From the NCBI GenBank assembly GCA_021824155.1, contig JAKALN010000007.1, forward strand, positions 1 to 32,952: a DNA stretch of 32,952 nucleotides. Reading direction: 5' to 3'. This document shows positions 6,774 to 15,299 of this stretch, piece after piece. The notes under the pieces are model-generated. The model saw only the letters and a list, made by a program, of their open reading frames with translations. It searched no databases and was not told the DNA's origin. This stretch comes from a bacterium (lineage in GTDB: Bacteria; Patescibacteriota; Microgenomatia; Levybacterales; UBA12049). Made by a program: the position numbers and the translations under genes. The number at the start of each line of letters is the position of its first letter. Position 1 is the first letter of the stretch.

Positions 6774-7691
6774 ATGGCAATTATTTCGGAAACTTTTATC
6801 AATACGCCGGAAAGTGCTGCTAAATTTAGACAAACTCAGCCAATAGCAGTCGGACCGGCTAATCAACCGGATACTTCTATGATTTTTTTGGGTGACAATC
6901 CCTCTGCATCGCGTGTTGAAATTAGTAAAAGAGTAAGGTATCTGGAAGCTGTACAAAGATTCCAAGTTCTTCAAGATGTTAATAGAAGAATGCAGATAGG
7001 ACTTGGAAAAACTCCGGAAGACGTTGAAAAACAATTGGCAAGCCGACAAAGTGCTTTTGATAAATTATCCCTTCCTGATCAAAAAGGGTTTTTACAAGAA
7101 GCAAGGGCACAAACGACAGAAGCTGTGAATTCCCTTTTTACGGAAGGACTTTGCCTTTATGATGGTCTGTTAATTGAAGTAAACGGCCGGTCGAATGAAG
7201 AAATTGCGGCTATATTTGATGCAAGAAAAAAAGCTTTTGATTCCGCGACATTACCCAGAAAACTGGATTTAGCCTTAAAAATGAAATCCGAAGCAGAAGA
7301 TATGCTGCTTAAAAGGTTTGATTTTTACGTGAACGCGTGGAGGGATACTCTTGTTAAAATGGGACGGCCCCGGGAAGCAATTGACCAAGAGATAGATACT
7401 TTGGAAGATAGATTTCTAAGCGCATCTCCCAAGGGGCAAATAGGCATAACAAAAGGTCTCAGGGAAAGAATTTCGGATGTTTCCTTCAGCAGATTTTCTG
7501 CATTTTTAGAACTATATTCTCTTCAGATAAAACAAAAAGGGCTTACCGGTGACGATTTTCCTTCTGCCGAATCTCTTAACCAAAGGTATCAGGGGTTATC
7601 AATTGCTAAAAGAGATGCATTGGTGGATGAAGTACACAAACTGACTATAAGGGCATTAACGGCTACGCCTGTAAATTTCCCGGCCGCTTAA
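6774..7691 (+). CDS. Uncharacterised four-repeat helical protein
   Basis: This 305-residue soluble protein matches no family I recognise. After a ~50-residue N-terminal region it is built of four repeats of 59-60 residues. Each begins at an aromatic residue (F63, F122, F182, F241), runs through a helix to a Gly turn (G78, G138, G197, G256) followed by an acidic helix, then an aromatic residue 16-17 positions later (F95, F155, F214, Y272) and a charged helix. There is no signal peptide, membrane segment, Cys pair or nucleotide motif. The pattern suggests an all-helical scaffold or binding protein. It is monocistronic, driven by a strong promoter but gated by a terminator-like hairpin abutting its ATG, and its last 29 bp overlap recJ tail to tail. 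Confidence 0.8.
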   Translation: MAIISETFINTPESAAKFRQTQPIAVGPANQPDTSMIFLGDNPSASRVEISKRVRYLEAVQRFQVLQDVNRRMQIGLGKTPEDVEKQLASRQSAFDKLSLPDQKGFLQEARAQTTEAVNSLFTEGLCLYDGLLIEVNGRSNEEIAAIFDARKKAFDSATLPRKLDLALKMKSEAEDMLLKRFDFYVNAWRDTLVKMGRPREAIDQEIDTLEDRFLSASPKGQIGITKGLRERISDVSFSRFSAFLELYSLQIKQKGLTGDDFPSAESLNQRYQGLSIAKRDALVDEVHKLTIRALTATPVNFPAA

Positions 7692-9345
7692 TATCTTTTA
7701 TTTTAAGCTGAAGTTTTTTACTTCCATTCCATTGATTTTCATCAAGGGTATAAACAACATCAACTCTATCCCCTATCCTAAAACCGTTTTCCTCACCCAT
7801 TCCAAACGCGATCCCCTCAATTTTAATATTTGATTTTTGACTTTTGAGCTGTAATTTAAGATGCTTATTTCCGTTTCCAACAAGTCTTATATCTTCAATT
7901 ATAAAATCTTCCGTTAGAAAAACCGGTTCCGGATTTTTCATTCCGAAAGGCTGAAGTTCTTGAATAGAGTCGTATAAATCTTGGGAGATTAACCCTTCGG
8001 GAAGCTCCATATCTACTCTAATTAATCTCTCCAGTAAAACACCTTTAAGCATTTTTTTTGCCCTTTTTTGTAAGCTTTTTTCAAGCAAGGAAAGTTTTTT
8101 TGTTTCAACAGTAAACCCTGCCGCCATAGGATGCCCGCCCACGTCAACCAATAAATTTAAGTCCCCCCTTATAAATTCGACAATATTAAACCCTGTTATG
8201 GAACGGGCCGAAGCTTTACTGTAAACTTCACCTTCAGAAACGACAATCGAAGGACGGTAAAATCCTTCCACAAGCTTACCTGCAACAAGACCGATAACTC
8301 CTTGCTCGTAGGATTTATGTGAAATAAATAATATCCCGTCTGTTTTTAAACCTCTGGCAATTCCTTTTGCGTGAACTACGGCTTCTTCGGTTACTTGCTG
8401 TCTTTCTTTATTTGTGCTTGCCAATTTTGCTGCAAGCTCTATAGCCCTCTCTTTATTTGTAGTACAAATCAAGCGCAATGAATCCATTGCACTTTCAAGC
8501 CTTCCCATTGCATTTAATCTTGGTGCAATAATATGGCCTATTTCATAAACGCCTATATTTACCGAGTCAATTTTAGCTTCTCCAAATAAAGCCAAAAGGC
8601 CCGGTCTTTTTGTTTTCCGGAGTTTTAATAATCCGCTTTTTAATAATGCTCTATTTGCTCCCGTAAGAGGTACCAAATCTGCAACTGTGGCCAGGGCCAC
8701 CAATGCAAGATGTTCATCTTGCAGAATTCTGAATTCTGAATTATGAATTATGAATTCTTTTGAGAGCATATAGGCAACACCTGCTCCGCAAAGTTGAGTT
8801 GTATGGATAATCGAAAATGCTTTTGGTAATTTTTTTGAAGGGACATGGTGGTCGGTAATAATTACGTCTATTCCCTGTTTTTTTGCAAAATCTACAGCAT
8901 CATTTGCAACAATCCCATTATCAACTGTAATTATTAACTTAATATTCTGAATTTTAGATTCTAAATTCTGAATTCCTTTAAGAGAAAGGCCGTATCCTTC
9001 ATCTACTCTATGGGGAATATAAGGCAGTGCTTTTGCACCAAGACTGTTAAGGGTTTCCCAAAGGATTGCGCTGCCGCAAATTCCGTCAACGTCATAATCA
9101 CCAAATACTATTATTTGCTCTTTATTTTTTATTGCTTTTTTTATTCTGTTTACGGATTTTCTAACTTGAAGTTTATTTATTTTTACCTTATCTAAGGTAA
9201 CATTTAAAATTTGAGGATTTAAAAATTCTTTTATTTCCTTTTTTGTTTTAATATTCCTATTTTTAAGAAGTATTTTAACTATGCCGTCTATATTAATTTT
9301 TGAACTATCAACTTCCGGTTTGCTAATTAACTCCCATTTTTTCAT
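7663..9345 (-). CDS. recJ: Single-stranded-DNA-specific exonuclease RecJ
   Basis: DHH-family 5'-to-3' exonuclease acting on single-stranded DNA in RecF-pathway recombination, mismatch repair and fork processing. Counted from the ATG at 9345 (560 residues), the metal-binding motif FGDYDVDG is at 81-88, VDNG follows, and the signature ITDHH (D165-H167) is intact. The DHHA1 domain carries GGHPMAAGF in the second half, and the C-terminal ~110 residues fit the OB-fold. The frame extends two codons further to a TTG, but ATG is preferred. Length is typical of compact RecJ (about 560-580). It is divergent from cca and shares a symmetric -10 region; its 3' end overlaps the convergent repeat-protein gene. 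Confidence 0.95.
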   Translation of the reverse strand: MKKWELISKPEVDSSKINIDGIVKILLKNRNIKTKKEIKEFLNPQILNVTLDKVKINKLQVRKSVNRIKKAIKNKEQIIVFGDYDVDGICGSAILWETLNSLGAKALPYIPHRVDEGYGLSLKGIQNLESKIQNIKLIITVDNGIVANDAVDFAKKQGIDVIITDHHVPSKKLPKAFSIIHTTQLCGAGVAYMLSKEFIIHNSEFRILQDEHLALVALATVADLVPLTGANRALLKSGLLKLRKTKRPGLLALFGEAKIDSVNIGVYEIGHIIAPRLNAMGRLESAMDSLRLICTTNKERAIELAAKLASTNKERQQVTEEAVVHAKGIARGLKTDGILFISHKSYEQGVIGLVAGKLVEGFYRPSIVVSEGEVYSKASARSITGFNIVEFIRGDLNLLVDVGGHPMAAGFTVETKKLSLLEKSLQKRAKKMLKGVLLERLIRVDMELPEGLISQDLYDSIQELQPFGMKNPEPVFLTEDFIIEDIRLVGNGNKHLKLQLKSQKSNIKIEGIAFGMGEENGFRIGDRVDVVYTLDENQWNGSKKLQLKIKDIKRPGNLQA

Positions 9346-9357
9346 ACCCAAAACTTT

Positions 9358-9374
9358 CTGCTATACTATAGCAG
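9358..9374. promoter_or_regulatory. Symmetric bidirectional -10 element between recJ and cca
   Basis: CTGCTATACTATAGCAG is a perfect 17-bp palindrome centred on 9366. Read forward it contains the extended -10 TGC-TATACT (9362-9367) for cca; read in reverse it contains TGC-TATAGT (9370-9365) for recJ. Only a weak -35 (TTTTCA, 9339-9344) serves the forward side and none is seen for the reverse. Predicted leaders are about 24 nt (cca) and 13 nt (recJ). Palindromic -10 elements firing in both directions are known in bacteria; a repressor operator is the alternative reading. Confidence 0.6.
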
Positions 9375-9397
9375 AGGAAGAAGCGTCGGAGCAAGTT

Positions 9398-10771
9398 ATG
9401 CAAAAACAAATTCCGGAGAGAATTTTAGAGGTATATAAAAAAATTGAAAAAGAAGGATACGAGATTTATTTTGTCGGCGGATGCGTAAGAAATCTTCTTT
9501 TAAAAAAACCCGTTAAAGACTGGGACATTACTACAAATGCAACACCGGAGGATATATTAAAAATCTTCCCAAACGGATTTTATGACAATAAATTCGGAAC
9601 AGTAGGAATACCGCTTCAGAGAAAAGAAGAAAAAGAAGTAGTAGAGATTACAACCTACAGAACCGAAGGAGAATATAAAGATAAAAGACATCCCGAAACT
9701 GTTTCATGGGGAAAAACAGTAGAAGAAGATCTATCAAGACGTGATTTTACTATTAATGCTATTGCCCTTAGAGCCGCCCCCGAAGAGTTTAACTTGATTG
9801 ATCCGTTTGAAGGACAAAAAGACATACATAATAAAATTATAAAAGCAGTAGGAGACGCAAATAAAAGATTCAAAGAAGACGCACTAAGATTGATAAGAGC
9901 AATAAGAATTGCAACTGAGCTGAATTTTAAAATTGAAGAAAATACGTGGAGTAAAATTAAGGAAGACGCAGCGCTTATAAAAAATGTTTCCAGTGAAAGA
10001 ATTCATGATGAACTTTTAAAAATATTAAAAAGCGAAAATCCTTACGATGGAATAATGCTTCTGAAAGACAGCGGACTTTTAAAGTATATAATTCCCGAGC
10101 TTTTGGAAGGCATAGGAGTATCGCAGGCAAGACCGGGAAGACATCATAAGGAGGACGTTTTTACGCATAATGTTCTATCTTTAAAATTTTGTCCCTCTAA
10201 AGATCCAATTGTCAGATTCGCAGCCCTAGTGCACGACATTGGTAAGCCCAAATCTAAAGCACAAGACCAAGAAGGTCTTGTAATCTTCCATAACCATGAA
10301 GTAATAGGAGCAAAAATCGCAGGTAAAATATGCGAAAGATTAAAGTTTTCCAGAAAAGACACGGAAAAAATAGTAAACCTTATCCGCTGGCATATGTTTT
10401 CCGTTAACGAAAACCAAACAGATGCTGCCGTTAGAAGATTTATTAGAAGAGTAGGCGTAGATAATGTGAGAGACATAATGGATTTAAGAGTTGGAGACCG
10501 CTTGGGTGGAGGAACTCAAACTGCAGAAAGCTGGAGATTAAAATTATTTAAAGAAAAAATTGAAGAACAACTAAAACCTGCACCTTTTTCAATTAACGAT
10601 ATGGCAATTGACGGAAACGACATAATGAAAGAACTTAATATAAAACCGGGGCCCATTGTAGGTAAAATACTTGATAAACTTTTTGAAGAAGTCGACGAAG
10701 ACCTTTCAAAAAACAATAAAGAGTATCTGCTAAAAAGAGTTAAAGAGCTAAAAGTAGAATTTACAGCCTAG
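9398..10771 (+). CDS. cca: CCA tRNA nucleotidyltransferase with HD domain
   Basis: Class II (bacterial-type) nucleotidyltransferase that builds or repairs the 3' CCA of tRNA; the tRNA-Gln gene in this window does not encode CCA. From the ATG at 9398 (457 residues), the polymerase head shows FVGGCVRN (25-32), catalytic DWD (41-43), and RRDFTIN for template-independent CTP/ATP choice. The neck RFKEDALRLIRAIR follows. The second half carries an HD phosphohydrolase-type domain (HNV... then ALVHDIGKP), as in many bacterial Cca enzymes with phosphatase/phosphodiesterase activity. The open frame runs 39 codons further upstream across the promoter palindrome, so the later ATG is chosen. It overlaps yqeY tail to tail by 4 bp. 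Confidence 0.93.
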   Translation: MQKQIPERILEVYKKIEKEGYEIYFVGGCVRNLLLKKPVKDWDITTNATPEDILKIFPNGFYDNKFGTVGIPLQRKEEKEVVEITTYRTEGEYKDKRHPETVSWGKTVEEDLSRRDFTINAIALRAAPEEFNLIDPFEGQKDIHNKIIKAVGDANKRFKEDALRLIRAIRIATELNFKIEENTWSKIKEDAALIKNVSSERIHDELLKILKSENPYDGIMLLKDSGLLKYIIPELLEGIGVSQARPGRHHKEDVFTHNVLSLKFCPSKDPIVRFAALVHDIGKPKSKAQDQEGLVIFHNHEVIGAKIAGKICERLKFSRKDTEKIVNLIRWHMFSVNENQTDAAVRRFIRRVGVDNVRDIMDLRVGDRLGGGTQTAESWRLKLFKEKIEEQLKPAPFSINDMAIDGNDIMKELNIKPGPIVGKILDKLFEEVDEDLSKNNKEYLLKRVKELKVEFTA

Positions 10772-11220
10772 GAAGAAAGAGATTCTTTTACAAATCTGCT
10801 TACCGTTCCTCCGTCGGCCTTTCCCTTGATCTTCGGAGAAAGATAACCCATTACTTTTCCCATATCCTGTATTGACAAAGCCCCTGTCTGTTTTACCGCT
10901 TCCTCAACCAATACTTTTATTTCTTCTTCACTTAACTGCACAGGCAAATAATTTTTAAGAATTTGAAGTTCTTTTTCTTCTTTTTCCGCCAGTTCAAGTC
11001 TATTGGCATTTCTGAATTGTTCTATTGAATCGTTTCTCTGTTTTGCTTCTTTTTGCAAAACGGTAAGAATATCTTCTTCCGAGGCTTCATACCCGGCTCC
11101 TCCTTTTTGAATTTCATAATAATTAACGGCAGAAATTAACATCCTAAGAACAGACGTTTTTAATTCGTCTCTTGCAAGCATCGACTGTTTTAATTCTTCT
11201 TGAAGTTTCTGCTTATTCAT
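10768..11220 (-). CDS. yqeY: GatB/YqeY domain protein
   Basis: A 150-residue stand-alone YqeY protein, a helical domain homologous to the tRNA-binding tail of GatB/GatE amidotransferase subunits. It shows the family's [15 protein letters not shown] near the N-terminus, IEQFRNANR in the middle helices, and a C-terminal [19 protein letters not shown] ending in a short helix. Length is exactly typical. Its biochemical role is not firmly established; tRNA binding linked to amidotransferase or aminoacylation quality control is the usual suggestion. It is the last gene of the wHTH-secD-secF-metK-yqeY operon and overlaps metK by 4 bp (ATGA-type coupling). Confidence 0.9.
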   Translation of the reverse strand: MNKQKLQEELKQSMLARDELKTSVLRMLISAVNYYEIQKGGAGYEASEEDILTVLQKEAKQRNDSIEQFRNANRLELAEKEEKELQILKNYLPVQLSEEEIKVLVEEAVKQTGALSIQDMGKVMGYLSPKIKGKADGGTVSRFVKESLSS

Positions 11221-12404
11221 ATTTTTGCCAAATTTTTAAGCACACTTATTTTATCAGTCTTCTCCCAGGGTAAGTCAAGCTCGGGCCTGCCAAAATGTCC
11301 GTAAGCGGCAACTTGTCTGTAGATAGGCCTTCTTAGATCAAGATTTTTTATTATCATTCCCGGTCTTAAATCAAATACTTTTCTAACAATAACGCTTAAT
11401 TTTTCGTCTTCAATTTTTCCGGTCCCGAAAGTATCCACTAATACAGACATAGGCTCCGATCTTCCGATTGCGTATGATACCTGAACCTCGCATTTTTCCG
11501 AAAGACCTGCCGCTACTATATTTTTAGCAACATATCTTGCCATATATTGAGCGCTTCTATCCACTTTTGTAGGGTCTTTTCCGGAAAAAGCTCCTCCCCC
11601 ATGCTTTGCATATCCGCCATAGGTGTCAACTATAATTTTTCTTCCGGTTAATCCTGTGTCTCCCTGAGGTCCGCCTATTACAAATCTTCCGGTTGTATTA
11701 ATCCAAAACTTTGTTTTAGAATCAATAAGTTTTGAAGGTATAACTTTTTTGATGACTTTTTCAATTATCTCCTTTTTCAGTTTTTCAGAGTTTATATTTT
11801 CGTCATGCTGTGCTGCAATCAACACTCCGTCTATCCTTAAAGGTTTACCTTCCGAATATTCAACAGTAACCTGCGATTTTCCATCCGGCCTAAGCCCTTT
11901 TATAGTGTTATTTTTCCTAACCTCTGTGAGTTTTTTGCATAGATTATGAGCCAAAACTATCGGAAGAGGCATTAACTCTTTGGTTTCATTGCAGGCATAG
12001 CCAAACATTAATCCTTGATCTCCTGCGCCCAAATTTTCCAAATCTTCCTTTATTATTTTGCCCCCTTTTCCTTCTTTATAACTATCGACTCCTTTTGCTA
12101 TATCCGAAGATTGCGCGTGAATAGCAGTTGCAACGCCGCTTGTTTCGTAGTGGAAACCATAGCGGGAATCGGTATAACCTATATCTTTAATTACATTTCT
12201 TGCAATTTGAGGAATTTCAACATAAGCATTGGTAGTTACTTCCCCGGCAATAAAAATAACACCATTAGTAATTAAAGCCTCAACGGCGACTCTTGAACGC
12301 GGATCCTTTGCCAAAAGCTCGTCTAAAACAGCGTCTGCAATTTGATCGCAAATTTTGTCGGGATGTCCTTCGGTGACAGATTCCGAGGTAAAAAACTTTC
12401 TCAT
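11217..12404 (-). CDS. metK: S-adenosylmethionine synthetase
   Basis: Makes S-adenosylmethionine from methionine and ATP in the cytoplasm, releasing phosphate and pyrophosphate. The 395-residue length and all signature motifs are standard: [11 protein letters not shown] (8-17, with His14), GAGDQG (126-131) for ATP/metal binding, and the second signature [16 protein letters not shown] in the C-terminal half, including the Lys and Asp residues for the triphosphate. The C-terminal [13 protein letters not shown] segment is also conserved. It overlaps both secF and yqeY by 4 bp, so it is translationally coupled inside the sec operon. No SAM riboswitch precedes it, since it is internal to the operon; regulation is likely shared with secDF. 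Confidence 0.97.
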   Translation of the reverse strand: MRKFFTSESVTEGHPDKICDQIADAVLDELLAKDPRSRVAVEALITNGVIFIAGEVTTNAYVEIPQIARNVIKDIGYTDSRYGFHYETSGVATAIHAQSSDIAKGVDSYKEGKGGKIIKEDLENLGAGDQGLMFGYACNETKELMPLPIVLAHNLCKKLTEVRKNNTIKGLRPDGKSQVTVEYSEGKPLRIDGVLIAAQHDENINSEKLKKEIIEKVIKKVIPSKLIDSKTKFWINTTGRFVIGGPQGDTGLTGRKIIVDTYGGYAKHGGGAFSGKDPTKVDRSAQYMARYVAKNIVAAGLSEKCEVQVSYAIGRSEPMSVLVDTFGTGKIEDEKLSVIVRKVFDLRPGMIIKNLDLRRPIYRQVAAYGHFGRPELDLPWEKTDKISVLKNLAKI

Positions 12405-13309
12405 TTATTTTTGTCCCTTTTAATTTTCTCGCTTAATTCCTGCCAAAGAACCAAAAGAGGAGAAGCATTAAATATAGAAGAATACGTTCCACTTATAACA
12501 CCTATCAAAAGCGCTACAACAAACCATCTTATACTATCCCCGCCGAAAAGGAGAAGCGCAAATAAAACTAAAACTACAGTCAGGGAAGTATTTAAGGACC
12601 TATCCAGGGTCTGAAGTATAGATTCGTTAACCACCTGTTCAAACGAAAGCCCGCTTACCCTTTTTAGATTTTCCCTTATCCTGTCGAAAACAACAATTGT
12701 GTCGTGGACGGAAAACCCGATAATCGTAAGAAGCGCAGTAACAAAAAGGCTATCAACTTCTACTCCAAAGAAATGCCCGAAAATTGCAAAAAGGCCTACG
12801 ACAACCAAAACGTCATGAATAAGAGCAATAACCGCACAAATTCCAAAACGCAAACTGCTTGCAGGCTTTGGAATTTTTCTGAAAGACCAAGTAATATATA
12901 AAACAATAAAAATAGATGCAAGAGCAACAGCTGCAGCAGCATTTGTAGTTGTTTCCGCTCCTATAGTTGGGCCTATTGACTGAAATTCTTCCTGTTTTGC
13001 CCCCTTAACCGAAAACAAATCAGAAACGAATTTTGAATCCTGTTTTTGGTCCATGGTCTCCGTTCTTACCATTACAAGATTATTCGATGTCTGAGTACTG
13101 GATACTTTTAAACCTTCTTTCTCAAGAAGAGAAGAAACGGAATTCGCATCTTTTTGAGTCGCCTGCTTGGGTACGGAAACGGTAATTAGTGTTCCTCCGG
13201 TAAAATCAATTGATAAATTAAGTCCGAAAAGAAAAAGAGAGATTAGCCCCGGTATAATGACTATTAATGATATTAAAAAATAAAAATATTTTTTCCCTAT
13301 TATATCCAT
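12401..13309 (-). CDS. secF: Protein translocase subunit SecF
   Basis: Inner-membrane partner of SecD that uses proton motive force to help pull exported proteins out of the SecYEG channel. The 302-residue chain has the SecF plan: TM1 (about 9-30), the conserved DFTGGT (35-40), an exported P1 domain to about 130, then five membrane helices. Signature stretches are [16 protein letters not shown] and [19 protein letters not shown]. Its start is separated from the secD stop by a single base, and its stop overlaps metK by 4 bp. Order and pairing with secD leave little doubt about identity. Confidence 0.96.
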   Translation of the reverse strand: MDIIGKKYFYFLISLIVIIPGLISLFLFGLNLSIDFTGGTLITVSVPKQATQKDANSVSSLLEKEGLKVSSTQTSNNLVMVRTETMDQKQDSKFVSDLFSVKGAKQEEFQSIGPTIGAETTTNAAAAVALASIFIVLYITWSFRKIPKPASSLRFGICAVIALIHDVLVVVGLFAIFGHFFGVEVDSLFVTALLTIIGFSVHDTIVVFDRIRENLKRVSGLSFEQVVNESILQTLDRSLNTSLTVVLVLFALLLFGGDSIRWFVVALLIGVISGTYSSIFNASPLLVLWQELSEKIKRDKNK

Positions 13310-13310
13310 A

Positions 13311-14666
13311 TCACTTATAAATAACCCTTAAAAATGTCCTTGTTACTATAATTGCCGAAAACATAGAAACTAAGACTCCTATTGCAAGAACCAGAGCAAA
13401 ACCTCTTACCGCACCCGTACCGAATCTATAAAGAACTGCGCTTGTAATAAGCGTTGAAACATTGGAGTCTCTTATAGAAGTCCACGCTCTTGAAAACCCT
13501 ATCTCTATTGCAGCCTGCGTAGGTTTCCCCAAGCGTTTTTCTTCTTTCATTCTTTCGAAGATTAATATGTTTGCATCAACAGCCATTCCTATAGAAAGGA
13601 TAAAACCGGCAATACCCGAAAGAGTTAATGTTATTCCGTAAGGAGTTAAAGAACTCAGCTTAAAAATTGCCAAAACAAAAAGTGTATAAAGAAAAAGGGC
13701 AAAGCTCGCTAAAACTCCAAGCCTTCCATATAAAATACTCATAAAAACAATTATTATAACTAACCCCAGTATTCCTGCCAGAAGACTTTTTTCAAGAGAA
13801 GCAAGGCCAAGCGTTGGCCCTACTACCTGACTTTGCAAAAGAGTTAAAGAAACAGGAAGAGCCCCTGCATTAAGCTCTGTACTTAGCTGATTTGCAGTAT
13901 CTGTGGTAAAGTTTCCCGTAATAACTGCACTGCCGCTTAAAATGGCCTGCTGAACATTTGGAGCTTCTACAACTACATTATCTAAAACAATAGCAACTAT
14001 TTTATTAACATTCCTTTTTGTTATATCGGCAAATTTTTGTGTTCCATCCGCTGTAAAAGTCAATTGGACCTGCGGTTTACCCGTATTTGTGTCAAATGTA
14101 ACGCTGGTTTGTTGGATATCGTTACCGGTTAAATTAGTTTTTACAGGATTTTTTAAAACCTGCGCTATGCCCAAAGGCAAGGCCGAAGAAGAAGCGATTT
14201 TAGCACTTCCTGTTGCCCCTTCTTCCCAGAAAGAAAGCTGTGCGGTCGTCCCGACAATATTTCTTGCCTGATTAAGATCGGAAACCCCCGGAAGCTCAAC
14301 TATAATCCTTGATTCTCCTGTTGTTAGTGTAGAAGTTTGCACAATCGGCTCGGAAACTCCGAAAAGATTAATCCTTCTTTCGATTGTGTCTTTAGCCGAT
14401 TTTAAAGCATCTGCTCTTTGCCCTTGGGGTATTCCGGCCATATCTGCCCTGAAAGTCATACTTGTTCCGCCCTCTATATCCAGGCCCCTCCTAAAAGCAA
14501 TCTGCCCGTTTATCCCGGCTATTCTTAATGCGTTGTTTATATCAAAGTTTATTTTTTGTTTTATTGGACCTACGGAAAGTCCGTTTACAGAAGGTATATC
14601 GATTAAAACGGCAAAAATTGTAAGCGCTATTATTAACCAAAAAAGAATACGGGGATTTTTTCTCAT
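13311..14666 (-). CDS. secD: Protein translocase subunit SecD
   Basis: The larger subunit of the SecDF translocation motor. This 451-residue form has TM1 (about 7-23), GLDIEGGT (61-68) at the start of the large exported domain, an ERRINLFGVSEP segment (P1 base), a P1 head region to ~270, and five C-terminal helices. SIGMAVDANILIFERMKEE in that region carries the conserved Asp linked to proton flow. It is shorter than E. coli SecD (~615), as is usual for compact genomes, but no core element is missing. It starts within the ATGA that ends the upstream wHTH gene. Confidence 0.96.
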   Translation of the reverse strand: MRKNPRILFWLIIALTIFAVLIDIPSVNGLSVGPIKQKINFDINNALRIAGINGQIAFRRGLDIEGGTSMTFRADMAGIPQGQRADALKSAKDTIERRINLFGVSEPIVQTSTLTTGESRIIVELPGVSDLNQARNIVGTTAQLSFWEEGATGSAKIASSSALPLGIAQVLKNPVKTNLTGNDIQQTSVTFDTNTGKPQVQLTFTADGTQKFADITKRNVNKIVAIVLDNVVVEAPNVQQAILSGSAVITGNFTTDTANQLSTELNAGALPVSLTLLQSQVVGPTLGLASLEKSLLAGILGLVIIIVFMSILYGRLGVLASFALFLYTLFVLAIFKLSSLTPYGITLTLSGIAGFILSIGMAVDANILIFERMKEEKRLGKPTQAAIEIGFSRAWTSIRDSNVSTLITSAVLYRFGTGAVRGFALVLAIGVLVSMFSAIIVTRTFLRVIYK

Positions 14667-15238
14667 GAAAGCATGCTCTCCTCGTCACCTATTAACATCA
14701 CCCTGGAACCTGCAAGTATCGAGGCGATAAAAGGGTCACTTTTTTTCTTCCTAAAATCAAATTCATCCTCTGTCATTACCGTGTAATTTATTTCCGTTTC
14801 AAGTTTTTTCTCTTCTTCTCTTATTAGAAGGGCAAGCTCGGGAAGAACAATAGTGCCTACGATTAAGAAATCTACTTCATCGGGCTTATCTTTTATTTTT
14901 CTTGCAAATTTACCTGAAAACATGGCATATTTTATTTTTCCGAGTTTTACTCTGTTTTTTATAATTTCCGCTCCCAATCCGAAACTCTTTGACCCCAATC
15001 TTAAAAGATCATAATAAAAAGGATAACTTTTATTAAGGGAATAATAAACTCTGTTTGCTCTTGGCTCTCTTGATAATATCCCCTTTTTTTCCAAATAAGA
15101 AAGCTCTCTTCTTACCGCGTTTATTTCGTCTCCTGTCTTTCTAACCAATTCCCTAACATGATACATAGAAGAAGGAGACGTTAAAAAAACGTTTAAGACT
15201 CTTATGCGGGATTTAGAGGTAATAATATCTGAAAACAT
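14663..15238 (-). CDS. Winged-helix regulator with degenerate nucleotidyltransferase-like domain
   Basis: From the ATG at 15238 the protein has 191 residues. Residues 1-70 form a winged helix-turn-helix: helices around SKSRIRVLNVFLTSP and VRELVRKTGDEINAVRRELSYLEKKGIL, then a wing ANRVYYSLN. Residues about 100-185 resemble a minimal Pol-beta-type nucleotidyltransferase: KYAMFSGKFARK...DEVDFLIVG matches the GSYARG...SDIDLLV layout, but the Gly-Ser of the catalytic turn has become Ser-Gly-Lys (108-110) and only D120/D123 remain. It may therefore bind but not catalyse. It heads the secDF operon; an inverted repeat just below its promoter could be an autoregulatory site. A 7-codon extension to GTG at 15259 lies too close to the -10 to be used. 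Confidence 0.75.
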   Translation of the reverse strand: MFSDIITSKSRIRVLNVFLTSPSSMYHVRELVRKTGDEINAVRRELSYLEKKGILSREPRANRVYYSLNKSYPFYYDLLRLGSKSFGLGAEIIKNRVKLGKIKYAMFSGKFARKIKDKPDEVDFLIVGTIVLPELALLIREEEKKLETEINYTVMTEDEFDFRKKKSDPFIASILAGSRVMLIGDEESMLS

Positions 15239-15242
15239 AATT

Positions 15243-15290
15243 TGTTCTTTTCTGAACACTAATATACAACATAGTTAAAATGAATTTCAA
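15243..15290 (-). promoter_or_regulatory. Promoter and candidate operator of the wHTH-secDF operon
   Basis: TTGAAA (15290-15285), 18-nt spacer and TATATT (15266-15261) form a promoter on the minus strand, predicting a leader of about 16-18 nt before the ATG at 15238. Between the -10 and that ATG lies the inverted repeat TGTTC-N6-GAACA (15243-15258), well placed for a dimeric winged-helix repressor. The link to the adjacent regulator is inference. Confidence 0.5.
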
Positions 15291-15299
15291 GTATTAATT

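Noticed and set aside
12405-12420. Looked for a SAM riboswitch before metK
   Set aside because: metK overlaps secF by 4 bp; there is no untranslated leader to hold one.
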